Notes: a model not told the origin generated them from the letters alone. Positions 18,039-26,269 are shown, numbered from the stretch's first letter. The stretch: 64,000 bases of DNA from Pseudomonas sp. PSB18 (GCF_014596565.1 NZ_NOIN01000007.1:62001-126000); one strand, 5' to 3'. Translations and numbers: made by a program.

Positions 18039-18983
18039 TCACGCCGCCGAGTTGGACTGCGCACCTCTCCAGTTCTGCGTATGGGCCTGTAGCTCATCGT
18101 GCAGCCGTTGCATCGGCCCGGCACGCAGGTCCAGCTGGCGAGCCAACGCGCTACGGTGAAACAGCGCCTGCCAGTTCAGCTCGCCTTCGGCGGGCATCAG
18201 TCCGGTAAAAATGAATCCGGCAGCCATCAGCTGCCGATAATCCTCGGGGAACTGTCGCCGCAGTCCGAGTCGTACCGCGATCGACCAGTGGGCCGGCAAG
18301 CGTTGCAGCTGCCTGGCCAGATGCCGGCTCATGTGCCCGGCGACGACGTCGATACGCCCGGGTAATGAGCTGATCTGCAACGGCTGCATCGAGGTAGGTG
18401 CGTCGTCGAACGTGGTGCCGAAGTGCGAAACCAACGGGGTCATCAGCCATTGGCATGGAGCAGGCCAATTCACGTGCGGCAACGGTCGCTGATGGTCGCC
18501 CATCACCTGACAACCGACCACAATGGTCTCGGCCTGGGCTGCGGCGAACGGCGAAGGCACATGGTCGGGCATCAGCCCGATATCATGGAAACCGAGTCGT
18601 AGCGCCAATCTTTGGCTGTAGGGGTGGCTGGTGACCTGTTTGATGGACAGCCTGGCGAGGCCGAGGTCTTCACAGCGGTCCAGCAGTTGCCGGCCCAGGC
18701 GGGTGGCAATCTGACGGCCTTGTAGCGCCGGATCCACTGCCACTAGCGCCAGTTCTGCATCCTCCCGGTTCGCGGCAGGTCGGCACAACGCGGCGTGGCC
18801 CACCACCCGGTCCTCCATCACGGCAACCATGGAAAACCAATGTCGATGCTGGTTGTGCTGGCAAATCATGTGGGGTACGTAGACGTCCGGCGAGACGTAG
18901 TGATCGCCATATACCCGGCGGAACAGTTCGCTGGTTCCGATGGCATCCGTGGGGCTGAACGTCCTGATGACCAAGGCGCTCAT
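18039..18983 (-). CDS. GNAT N-acetyltransferase with extra C-terminal domain
   Basis: A 314-residue protein. Residues 1-150 are a GNAT fold (VIRTFSPTDAIGTSELFRRV; acetyl-CoA loop VDPALQGRQIATRLGRQLL; SQRLALRLGFHDIGLMPDH). The C-terminal 160 residues (from about VVGCQVMGDHQRP) match nothing I recognise. Its ATG overlaps the stop of the PaaK-like gene by four bases (ATGA), so it is translationally coupled and is the last gene of the LuxC/LuxE-type cluster. It may acylate or release the product of the adenylating and reducing enzymes upstream; that is inference from position. A longer frame beginning at 19193 overlaps the upstream gene and is rejected. Confidence 0.8.
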   Translation of the reverse strand: MSALVIRTFSPTDAIGTSELFRRVYGDHYVSPDVYVPHMICQHNQHRHWFSMVAVMEDRVVGHAALCRPAANREDAELALVAVDPALQGRQIATRLGRQLLDRCEDLGLARLSIKQVTSHPYSQRLALRLGFHDIGLMPDHVPSPFAAAQAETIVVGCQVMGDHQRPLPHVNWPAPCQWLMTPLVSHFGTTFDDAPTSMQPLQISSLPGRIDVVAGHMSRHLARQLQRLPAHWSIAVRLGLRRQFPEDYRQLMAAGFIFTGLMPAEGELNWQALFHRSALARQLDLRAGPMQRLHDELQAHTQNWRGAQSNSAA

Positions 18984-20254
18984 CTGGCGTGCCTCGCTGC
19001 CATCGGGCCATAGACCCGACGGTCGATGACCGGCAGGTGTTTGCCGGAGCGTGGGTGACGTTCCAGGTCCTGCGCCTGGCAGACATGGACCTGCAGGTTG
19101 AGTTGATCGATGCCCGGATGTTGCTCGATCAAAGCGAATTTCAGCGCCTGGGACAGTGACTCGCTGCGGTTCGACGGGTTGTCGGGTACCCATTTGAGCA
19201 CCACGCGATCATTGTTTTCGACGGACTCGATGATCAGTTGCCATTGAAGTTCGCCGCCAATGCTGTGGATGATCTCGCCAATGTGTTGTGGGAACAGCGA
19301 CGCCACGCCGACCCGCACCCGCTGGCTCTGCGCGCTACGTCCGGCCAATTCGAACTTGCGCCGCGGAGTGCCGACAGGCTCGCGCCAACAGGCCCGATCG
19401 CCCACTGGATAGCGCACCATCGGCATCAGGGTCCGGGTGAAGTTGGTCACCACCAGGTTGCCGGGACGGTCGCAGATCTCGATGACCTCGCCGCTCACTT
19501 CATCGATGATTTCTATCCGGGTCTGCTCATCGAATACGCGGTGTTCGCCGAGTCCGCAATCAGGGGCGCTGGCCCCCACCAATCCGGCGTCCACACTGGC
19601 ATAACCGATGGACGCGAAGCGCGCCTGGGGAAAGGCTTGTCTCAACATCGGAAGTTGGCGCTCGAACAGGTGCTCCCCGCCGAACAGCACGGCGGTGATA
19701 CCGGGCAGCGTTCGCCCCTGTCGGCTCAGATGGCTGGCAATGGCCAGCAGATGTGCCGGGACGCCCGCCAGCACATTGATACGGTGCGCAGTGACGGCAT
19801 CGGCCAGTACCTCGGGATCGACCGATCCGGTAAAGGGAAACTCGGTGATCGGGAGGTCCACGTGGCAGAGGGCTCCATGAATGAACAGGAAACTCGCATA
19901 CAGGTCCCCTGAAAAGAACAGATTGGCGACTCGATCGCCTGTTTCAAGCTGGGCGGACAGGCCGTCTGCGAAGCCATCGAGCATCCGCTGCCATTCCCCG
20001 TGGGTGAACACCGACAGCTTTCCCTGGCTGGTCGTGCCTCCGGTTTTATAGACCAGTGCGTCCGTGACTGGTCCGGTCAATACATCCCAGGTGTCCAGGT
20101 CATGACTGCCGCGCCAATAATCCCTGGCATCGACAATCGGCAGGTCCTCAAAAGCGCAGCCTTGCGCGGGTAAATGCTTCCAGTGTTGCTGGTAATACTT
20201 TGAATGCAGGCGAATGTGGGCCAGCCATTGTTCAAATGGGAAGGAAGGGCTCAT
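18980..20254 (-). CDS. PaaK-like adenylate-forming enzyme
   Basis: A 424-residue member of the ANL superfamily, closest in layout to phenylacetate-CoA ligase (PaaK) and LuxE-like proteins. The phosphate-binding loop is VYKTGGTTSQGKL at residues 68-80. The ATP-binding YASVDAGLVG and a later YPVGDRACW (A7-like, with the Asp that binds ribose) are present. It should activate a carboxylic acid as acyl-AMP and pass it to CoA, a carrier or a protein thiol; the acid is unknown. It begins 52 bases after the LuxC-PaaK fusion gene and overlaps the GNAT gene by four bases. It resembles the C-terminal half of the upstream fusion, suggesting a duplicated activating step. Confidence 0.8.
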   Translation of the reverse strand: MSPSFPFEQWLAHIRLHSKYYQQHWKHLPAQGCAFEDLPIVDARDYWRGSHDLDTWDVLTGPVTDALVYKTGGTTSQGKLSVFTHGEWQRMLDGFADGLSAQLETGDRVANLFFSGDLYASFLFIHGALCHVDLPITEFPFTGSVDPEVLADAVTAHRINVLAGVPAHLLAIASHLSRQGRTLPGITAVLFGGEHLFERQLPMLRQAFPQARFASIGYASVDAGLVGASAPDCGLGEHRVFDEQTRIEIIDEVSGEVIEICDRPGNLVVTNFTRTLMPMVRYPVGDRACWREPVGTPRRKFELAGRSAQSQRVRVGVASLFPQHIGEIIHSIGGELQWQLIIESVENNDRVVLKWVPDNPSNRSESLSQALKFALIEQHPGIDQLNLQVHVCQAQDLERHPRSGKHLPVIDRRVYGPMAARHAR

Positions 20255-20306
20255 CAGGGGCTCTCGGGCTATGAAGTACGCTGGATAAGGCGTGGGTGAA
20301 GGGCTA

Positions 20307-22715
20307 TCAACCGGGGCTTCTGTTATCCATCACCAGCGGGACTTTGCCGCTGTGTCTGTTCTGTTCAAAACATTCGGGTGCACAGCGTTGGACTTCCAGT
20401 ACCAACAGTGCGGCATCGACGGATGCGCGCAGCGGCTGCAATGCCAGGACCCTGCGTCGTACCGTTTCGGCTTCGCCGTCGGCGCGGATCAGCATGCGCT
20501 CACAGCCGCCGCTGTCGTGATCGAGGACGATTTGAATCGCCACCTGGGCCAGCTCGGCAAGCGCCCGAGTGTTGATGGACTCCGTGGCGACACGCAGCAC
20601 GCGGCCGTGCCGCTGACGCAACTCGAACCTGGGTGATTCCAGACCACAAGGGCAGGGGCCTGGCAACCAGCGCCCGCAATCGCCGACGTCGTAGCGCTGG
20701 AGAGGTTGCGCCTGGCGCTGTCGGGAAGTGAACAGCAAGCGCCCGATTTCCCCCGGCGTGACCGGAGCATCCCGCTTCAACTCGATGATGTCCAGGTGTT
20801 GAATGGCGTCCATCAAGTGGAACACGCCGTCGTCGCTGGCGGCGCAGGCATGGCCGAGCGGGCCTGCGTCCACGCTGCCGTACAGGGCCGAGCGAATCCG
20901 GGTGACGCCGCAGTCCAGGAACAATTGCCGGCTGGCTTGCCCCAGGTGCTCGCCGCCCAACAGGACCTTGCGCACACCGCCGTAGCTTTGAAGGATTTGC
21001 CGTTGGCTGGAGAACAGGCGGTGCAGTGTGCTCGGCATGCCGATCAGCGTGTTGATGCCATGGGCGACGATCATCCGGGCGATTTCGTCGAATGCATCGT
21101 CCGCCGGTGCTCCCATGGGGTAATGCACGACGCTCATCTGTTCGAGAATTTTCGAGAAGCTGAAGAAGCCGCCGTAGAGGTTGCCCCCGTAGAACAGGTT
21201 CATCACCCGGTCATGCGCCGGGTCCAGGCCGGCCGCACGCAGTCCGTCGGCGGCGGCCTGCATGTGACGATCGAAGTCGCGATAGCTATAGCACGACAGC
21301 ACGGGCTCGCCGCTGCTGCCGCCAGAACGGAAGAACAGTTGCGCCTGAGGGGGGATGGGAAGGGCCATGAAGGCTGCCTTGTCCATGATCGGCGTAGAAG
21401 GACTCACCGATATCGGCGCTGGAGAAGTGTCCAGGGTGACACGATGACTCGCGACGTGGGGGTCAAGGCCGACCGACACCCGCCTGCTCAAGCGTTGCAG
21501 TGCGTAGACGCCGTCGTGGGGCTCGCCGTCGTAGCCCTGCTGAATCTCACGGGTTGTCGAGAGGCGGGATACGCCAGCGGCTATCAGGCGACGTGTCAGC
21601 CCTGGCGCCTGTTCCGCTTCACAGATGAGTGCGCAGCTCTGCAAGACGTTTCGCCAAGGCAGCAGTGTCTCGATCACCCGCGCTTGGGGGACGGGCCGCA
21701 GCAGCAGCGTGCGAAACAGCGGCGACGGCGACAGGTCGCGATGATGTTCCCAGAGGACGCGCCAACCCTCACCGGTCCAGACCTGGCCCGCATGGCCGGC
21801 GAAGCTGTGGTCCAGTCGGGCGAGTGCCGTTCGGGTGGTGATCTCACACGCTTCGGCCGTGGTCAGCGCCAGCGCCGGCCAGCGTCCGGCCCTCCGCTCG
21901 AATGCGGCGGCCAGGGCGCTACCCACTCGCTCCATCACGATGGGGTCGTCAGTGTCGACCAGCAGCCATTGCGGGCTGGAGCAGGCTTGCTGGTCGAGGC
22001 GGCAGATTTCATCCACCAGGTTATCCAATGCCTGGGGGCTGGCGGCGTGAGGCGTGATATAGGCGAAGCTGACGCGATGCCCCCAGTCGATCCAGCGGCA
22101 TCCGCTTGGGACCTGTTCGCGCAGGGCCTTGAGCGCCGCTTCGCCGCCCCAGGCGCTGACACCTTGTGCCAGGGCGAAAAGACGTTGGCTGTCATGGTGG
22201 GGAACCGGCAACACCGCCAGGTAATCGCAGAGCCGGCCACTGCTGTCGCACGCCAGAAAAGCCGCCAACAGGCGCGCCGTCAAATCCCCGTCCCGTGTGC
22301 TCGGGCGTATCCAGTTGATATTGCCCGCCAGCAGGCTTTCCAGGGCCGCGCAGAACGCCAGCAGTGGTGCGTTGCTCGGCGTGACATGCACCACCAGGCC
22401 CAAGGGCTGCCAGCTTTCAAAGGGTCCATCGCTATAGTCGATGCGCCGCAGCGAGCGGGGATCCGGTCCCAGCTCCCGCGCAAGTTTCAAGCTCAGGTGC
22501 TCGCGGCTGCAGAAGGTGATCAGTGCCTGGCGGTGGTCCTCGTCGAGGAACGCTTCCTGTCCTGCGCGCAGTCGTTGGGCGAACGCCTCGGCGCAGTCGA
22601 GCACGCTGTCGCTCGAGGGCGCCGAGGCCAGGCGGGCGGGCAGTTGCGCTTGCAGGTGGTCGAGGGCCTGGTCGAGTGTCAGGCTCCCATGCAGTTGACC
22701 GTTGATGAGGTACAT
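20307..22715 (-). CDS. LuxC-like acyl reductase fused to PaaK-like adenylating domain
   Basis: An 802-residue two-domain protein. Residues 1 to about 415 are a LuxC-type (aldehyde dehydrogenase superfamily) acyl-CoA/acyl-thioester reductase: NAD(P)-binding HVTPSNAPL at 110-118, SAWGGEAAL near 190, and the catalytic Cys245 in DQQACSSPQ. Residues from about 430 are a PaaK-like adenylating domain: P-loop FFRSGGSSGEP at 461-471, YGSVDAGPLGHAC, and A7-like YDVGDCGRW. LuxC in luminous bacteria reduces activated fatty acid to aldehyde, with LuxE supplying the acyl group. A LuxE homologue is the immediately upstream gene (one base between stop and ATG; AAGGAG seven bases before the ATG). The fused order suggests substrate activation and reduction in one polypeptide. 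No luxA, luxB or luxD is present. Confidence 0.85.
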   Translation of the reverse strand: MYLINGQLHGSLTLDQALDHLQAQLPARLASAPSSDSVLDCAEAFAQRLRAGQEAFLDEDHRQALITFCSREHLSLKLARELGPDPRSLRRIDYSDGPFESWQPLGLVVHVTPSNAPLLAFCAALESLLAGNINWIRPSTRDGDLTARLLAAFLACDSSGRLCDYLAVLPVPHHDSQRLFALAQGVSAWGGEAALKALREQVPSGCRWIDWGHRVSFAYITPHAASPQALDNLVDEICRLDQQACSSPQWLLVDTDDPIVMERVGSALAAAFERRAGRWPALALTTAEACEITTRTALARLDHSFAGHAGQVWTGEGWRVLWEHHRDLSPSPLFRTLLLRPVPQARVIETLLPWRNVLQSCALICEAEQAPGLTRRLIAAGVSRLSTTREIQQGYDGEPHDGVYALQRLSRRVSVGLDPHVASHRVTLDTSPAPISVSPSTPIMDKAAFMALPIPPQAQLFFRSGGSSGEPVLSCYSYRDFDRHMQAAADGLRAAGLDPAHDRVMNLFYGGNLYGGFFSFSKILEQMSVVHYPMGAPADDAFDEIARMIVAHGINTLIGMPSTLHRLFSSQRQILQSYGGVRKVLLGGEHLGQASRQLFLDCGVTRIRSALYGSVDAGPLGHACAASDDGVFHLMDAIQHLDIIELKRDAPVTPGEIGRLLFTSRQRQAQPLQRYDVGDCGRWLPGPCPCGLESPRFELRQRHGRVLRVATESINTRALAELAQVAIQIVLDHDSGGCERMLIRADGEAETVRRRVLALQPLRASVDAALLVLEVQRCAPECFEQNRHSGKVPLVMDNRSPG

Positions 22716-22716
22716 C

Positions 22717-23844
22717 TCAATGCTCCTTGATCAGTTCAGCGGCAGCCATGGCGCAGCTTCGGCTGGCGCTGGTGCCGGCACGGCCGTGCAGTTCGAACCA
22801 CTGGGTGCTCGAACCGCATTCGCAGTTGGCGGGGTGCAGGGTCGCCAGGTCGCTCATCACCACGGCGTGGGCGGGGCTGGAGGAGATATAGGGCGAAACG
22901 AACGACAGCAATCCGGCTTCGCCGAACGGCTGCACGTCGAAGTTCGAGGGGTGACGGACAAAGACTTTGGAATAGACCGGCACATGAAACCGATGATGGG
23001 CACATTCGATGTAGGGCACGGCGTGCTCGACCGCACCATAACCGTCGCGGCAGCGATGGGCCTCGATGCCCAGTTGCCGGGCGATGCGCGCATAGACCTG
23101 ATGGCGGGGCATTTCCTGGGCAGCCTGTTTCTTCCAGCCGCCGCCGAGGAACACCAGGGAATCAGGCGCGAGTGTCAGGTTCGGTACACCGCTCTCGCGC
23201 ATGCGTTCGAGTACGTGCCAAAGCAGCGCCGGAAAGCCGAGGATCCTCACGGGCAGCCCTTGCTCGGCGAAGGCCTGCAGGGCACGGATAACACCAAAAA
23301 CGTCGAACTCATGGCCATTGCCGGTACGGCGCAAGGCATAGACAAGGCTATTGACCGGGGCGAAGCGACACAGGAACTGGTCGGTATAGGCCGTACCGAG
23401 GCGATTGTCCGGTTCGGGTTCATGGCTGAGCAACAGGTAGTTGCAGGGCGCATCCGGCGTGGACCAACCGTAGTGATCGAAAATGCGCGCTACCATCGCC
23501 TGGGCCGCCGCCATGCTACGTTCGTCGTAGCGCATGCGACTTTTCTGGCCGCCGGTACCGGAGGACGTGAGTTCCAGGGCCTCCTCGCCCGTAGGGCTGA
23601 CCAGCAAGCGCTGCTTGAAGTAGTTGGCGTAGATGGGCGGCAGGCGCGACCAGTCCGTCAGATGCTCCAGGTCCTCGACGGCGAGCCCGTTGGCGTTGAG
23701 CCAGTCTTCGTAGCCCGGGGTATGGTGGCTATGGAACAGGCTGATCTCGGCCATGGCTCGATCGAACAGCCCGGAGGGTATCGAATCGGGACTGTAGGGG
23801 CGGGGCAATGCGCACAGCGCATCGGCGTGGGGAAAATGAATCAT
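22717..23844 (-). CDS. LuxE-like acyl-protein synthetase
   Basis: A 375-residue homologue of LuxE, the acyl-protein synthetase that adenylates a fatty acid and carries it on its own cysteine before transfer to LuxC. The adenylate-forming loop is ELTSSGTGGQKSRM at residues 91-104. DGYGAVEHAVPYIEC and SDLATLHPANCECG follow. The C-terminal SRSCAMAAAELIKEH places a Cys near the end, where LuxE has its acyl-accepting Cys. The ATG at 23844 is preceded by AAGGA; a frame 81 bases longer overlaps the MFS stop and is rejected. It lies between the MFS gene (29-base gap) and the LuxC-PaaK gene, on one transcript. Confidence 0.83.
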   Translation of the reverse strand: MIHFPHADALCALPRPYSPDSIPSGLFDRAMAEISLFHSHHTPGYEDWLNANGLAVEDLEHLTDWSRLPPIYANYFKQRLLVSPTGEEALELTSSGTGGQKSRMRYDERSMAAAQAMVARIFDHYGWSTPDAPCNYLLLSHEPEPDNRLGTAYTDQFLCRFAPVNSLVYALRRTGNGHEFDVFGVIRALQAFAEQGLPVRILGFPALLWHVLERMRESGVPNLTLAPDSLVFLGGGWKKQAAQEMPRHQVYARIARQLGIEAHRCRDGYGAVEHAVPYIECAHHRFHVPVYSKVFVRHPSNFDVQPFGEAGLLSFVSPYISSSPAHAVVMSDLATLHPANCECGSSTQWFELHGRAGTSASRSCAMAAAELIKEH

Positions 23845-23873
23845 CGGATAACTTTCCTTAGAAGCGGAGCAAC

Positions 23874-25109
23874 TCAAACGTGAGCGACCGGTCGCGACAT
23901 GAACAGGCGCAACGCGACAGGACAACTGAGCCCGGCGATACCGGCCATCAAGGCAAAGGATTCCAGGCTGTCGCCGGCGCCCAATGACGCCAGCAACGAA
24001 CCGGCAACGCTCATCACGGCGATGGAGATCATCCCGACCATGGCCGAGACCAACCCTTTGCTGTCGTCACTGGTAAACAACGCCAGTCGATACAGCGCCG
24101 CGTTGCCCATGCCGAGGCCGAGGGCGTACAACGAAAGTCCACTGACCAGCACAGGTAGGGAAAGGGCGAACCGACTGGCAATGACCAAGGCCGCCAGGCC
24201 GGCGCACAGGGGCCAGAGGCTGCAACGAAGCGCGCCGCCTACGCCGACCCGTTCCACCCAGGCGTTGAGCAGGAGATTGCCGAGGATCACGGCGGCGAAC
24301 ACCGGGATCTGCCACAGCCCATACACCAGTGGTGAAACCCCTTGTCCCTCTAGCAGCAGTAGGGGCGACAGGCCGATCCAGGCGATCAGTGGCAGGCTCA
24401 TCAGCCCCAACGCAACGCTGGCCGCCATGAATCGGGGATGACTGAGCAAGGCGCCATACCGCTTGATCAGCGCACGCAGTTCGAAAGGAACAGGTGACGG
24501 CTGTCGGCGGCCTGGTGGAACCGGCTTGGGAAGGCGGGGCATGAAGCCCCAGAGCGCCAGCCAGCTCACTGCACCGAGGCCGGCCAGCAGCAGAAACAGT
24601 TCGCGCCAGGACAGCCATTGCAGCAGCAACCCACCCAGCAAGGGCCCCAGCAAGGGGGACAGGAGGGCCAGGTTGCCCAACAGCGCCATGATTTTCACGG
24701 CATCCGACTCGTTGAACATGTCCTGTATGGCGGGATAGCTGACAGCGATCACGAAACCCAGGCCCATGCCCTGGATCAGGCGAAGGCCATTGAACCCGTG
24801 CATCTGGGTGACCTGGGTGGTCGCCGCGCAAGCCAGCACGAACCCGGCGCAACCGACCAGCATGAACGGTCGACGTCCGTGGCGATCCGACAGCGGCCCG
24901 ATCAACCAAGGCAGCAGGACGCCACCCAGCAGATAGAGGTTGAACGCGTAGGGAATCTGATCCGACGCCGCTCCGAGTTCTTCGGTAACGGCGAGCATGG
25001 CGGGCATGACCAGGTCGCTGGCCATGTACGTTAATAATTCAAAGAGTGCGATAGCCAGGCAGAACCCTGTCAGTCGTTCAGGCGAGAAAGTTGTCAGCAA
25101 GTTTGGCAT
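23874..25109 (-). CDS. MFS transporter (Bcr/CflA-like drug or product exporter)
   Basis: A 411-residue protein with 12 predicted membrane segments. The motif-A loop between TM2 and TM3 is GPLSDRHGRRPF, and TM1 begins LTGFCLAIALFELLTYMASD. This layout matches drug:H+ antiporters of the DHA1 (Bcr/CflA, MdtL-like) group. The ATG at 25109 is preferred over a TTG two codons upstream; the RBS is weak (GGGA immediately before). It is the first gene of the LuxE/LuxC/PaaK/GNAT cluster, so it may export the cluster's product. Two palindromes upstream (25131-25148 and 25234-25258) may be control sites. Confidence 0.88.
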   Translation of the reverse strand: MPNLLTTFSPERLTGFCLAIALFELLTYMASDLVMPAMLAVTEELGAASDQIPYAFNLYLLGGVLLPWLIGPLSDRHGRRPFMLVGCAGFVLACAATTQVTQMHGFNGLRLIQGMGLGFVIAVSYPAIQDMFNESDAVKIMALLGNLALLSPLLGPLLGGLLLQWLSWRELFLLLAGLGAVSWLALWGFMPRLPKPVPPGRRQPSPVPFELRALIKRYGALLSHPRFMAASVALGLMSLPLIAWIGLSPLLLLEGQGVSPLVYGLWQIPVFAAVILGNLLLNAWVERVGVGGALRCSLWPLCAGLAALVIASRFALSLPVLVSGLSLYALGLGMGNAALYRLALFTSDDSKGLVSAMVGMISIAVMSVAGSLLASLGAGDSLESFALMAGIAGLSCPVALRLFMSRPVAHV

Positions 25110-25130
25110 TCCCAACGTTTATTTTGAGTA

Positions 25131-25148
25131 AAGAGGTGAGCGCCTCTT
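25131..25148. promoter_or_regulatory. Palindrome in the leader of the MFS gene
   Basis: Arms AAGAGG and CCTCTT with a 6-base centre, 22 bases before the MFS ATG. It could be an operator, or a leader hairpin next to the weak ribosome-binding region. Confidence 0.35.
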
Positions 25149-25233
25149 ATTCGAGAATACGTGGGGGGTGATAAGGCTTGAAAGACAGAATTCCCCGGTG
25201 TTAGCGGAGGAAATGTGCTTGGCGGGCGTAAGA

Positions 25234-25258
25234 AAATGTCCGCCAGCAGCGGACATTT
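25234..25258. promoter_or_regulatory. Perfect 10-base inverted repeat upstream of the MFS gene
   Basis: Arms AAATGTCCGC and GCGGACATTT around a 5-base loop, 125 bases upstream of the MFS start and 102 bases beyond the remnant lipoprotein stop. No T-run follows on the minus strand. It is either a terminator for the remnant gene or an operator for the exporter cluster. Confidence 0.45.
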
Positions 25259-25359
25259 ATTTCCTAATTAAGTCAGTAACTTACAGCTTGATTAGTAGGA
25301 GGGGTCGTAGCATTGGAGACTCGCTACAGACGATTCAACCAGAACTCACGGGGAAGGTC

Positions 25360-25497
25360 CTAGCGGTGCTGGTCGAAACCCGGACCACCCGGATGTCCCG
25401 GTCCTTTTCAATGACCGTGGCCTGGTGGAAAAAGGAGGCAGTCGCTCAGCGTCAGGATTGATAACAGCGGCAGCAGCAGTGACATGCGACGAAACAT
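25360..25497 (-). pseudogene. Small lipoprotein gene with in-frame stop and broken lipobox
   Basis: The ATG at 25497 has GAGG nine bases upstream. Codons 1-29 give MFRRMSLLLPLLSILTLSDC then LLFPPGHGH and a TGA at 25408-25410. Reading on in the same frame gives KGPGHPGGPGFDQHR and a TAG at 25360-25362. The His/Gly/Pro-rich tail therefore continues seamlessly through the TGA, as in intact small lipoproteins of this kind. The lipobox reads LSDC, where the residue before Cys should be Gly or Ala. One G-to-A change (GGC to GAC) and one C-to-T change (CGA to TGA) would explain both. I read this as a decaying gene; a genuine 29-residue product is the alternative. Confidence 0.6.
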
Positions 25498-25647
25498 AAA
25501 TAAAATCCTCATGGTCGAGCACCGTGGTTGCGCGACGGCGCTCCTTCGGCTGTACCATGGGACCCCGTCGGCTGCCGCTTGCCCCTGAAACCGGGTAGGC
25601 ACCTGGCAAGCGAGCGGATACAGAACAGATACATTCAGGAACTGGCA

Positions 25648-25836
25648 ATGACTCATTCGCAACGTTTGAAATACTCGATTCTGATTGTCCTCGTGGTCCT
25701 GGCGATCATGCTGGGACTGTCGTGGATGCAGAACAAAGGCATGATCAGCGAACAGTTGTTTCAATACATCGCCATTGCCGTGGCGGTGATCGTGGTGGTG
25801 ATCAACGGCGTGATGCGGCGCAAGGTCAAGCCCTAG
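25648..25836 (+). CDS. 62-residue membrane protein
   Basis: A small protein with two hydrophobic segments (residues about 9-26, YSILIVLVVLAIMLGLSW, and about 38-55, FQYIAIAVAVIVVVING) and a basic C-terminus (MRRKVKP). The ATG has AGGA seven bases upstream; a longer frame from 25528 lacks an RBS. It probably spans the inner membrane twice with both ends inside. I recognise no family and no function. It is divergent from the lipoprotein remnant and convergent with the Fur-like gene. Confidence 0.7.
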   Translation: MTHSQRLKYSILIVLVVLAIMLGLSWMQNKGMISEQLFQYIAIAVAVIVVVINGVMRRKVKP

Positions 25837-25879
25837 TGGCCTGTGTGGCTAATTCGTCTACTCAGATTAACCGTACAGG

Positions 25880-26269
25880 TCACTCGCATGATTCCCCGGC
25901 CGCGAGCACGGCCATGGCCCTGTGGTGCAGGCTGTAGCTCTTGTCGGGGTTGAGCGTCACCACGCCCTCGCTGCACAGGCGCTTCAACACCTCGCGAACG
26001 CTGAGAAAGGACAAGGGAATGTCCAGCGCCAATAGCTGGCTGTGCACGCCCCGTGCGCCCAGGCAACGGTTCTCCATGGTGGTCGTGAGCAACATGTCGA
26101 TGACCTTGAGGCGGATCAGGCTGGTCCTGAGTCCGAAGCTCTTGAGCAGGCGCTTGATGCGCTCGTTGCTGCCTCGCTCCGTCGTTTTGGCGAGCACGTT
26201 ATTGGTGGTCGTCATCGGGACGCCGTTCGACCCCGGCTTATTCTCCGTAGGCAGTTGCGCGTTTTGCAT
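25880..26269 (-). CDS. Fur-like winged-helix protein, short
   Basis: A 129-residue protein. Residues about 37-125 resemble the DNA-binding winged helix of Fur/Zur regulators (IKRLLKSFGLRTSLIRLKVI, then LGARGVHSQLLALDIPLSFL, SVREVLKRLCSEGVVTLNPD). The Fur dimerisation and metal-binding half with its HxH and CxxC motifs is absent; the protein ends shortly after the wing. Similar Pseudomonas proteins are annotated as Fe2+/Zn2+ uptake regulators. Whether it senses metal is doubtful. AAGGA lies eight bases before the ATG. It lies 169 bases downstream of the toxin-like gene on the same side but is not coupled to it. Confidence 0.7.
   Translation of the reverse strand: MQNAQLPTENKPGSNGVPMTTTNNVLAKTTERGSNERIKRLLKSFGLRTSLIRLKVIDMLLTTTMENRCLGARGVHSQLLALDIPLSFLSVREVLKRLCSEGVVTLNPDKSYSLHHRAMAVLAAGESCE

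Noticed and set aside
20706..22730. 674-codon open frame on the plus strand
   Set aside because: Antisense to the LuxC-PaaK gene, whose motifs are clear; no recognisable domain.
18039..25109. A luminescence (lux) operon
   Set aside because: LuxE- and LuxC-like genes are present, but luxA, luxB and luxD are absent and the LuxC gene has a PaaK fusion.
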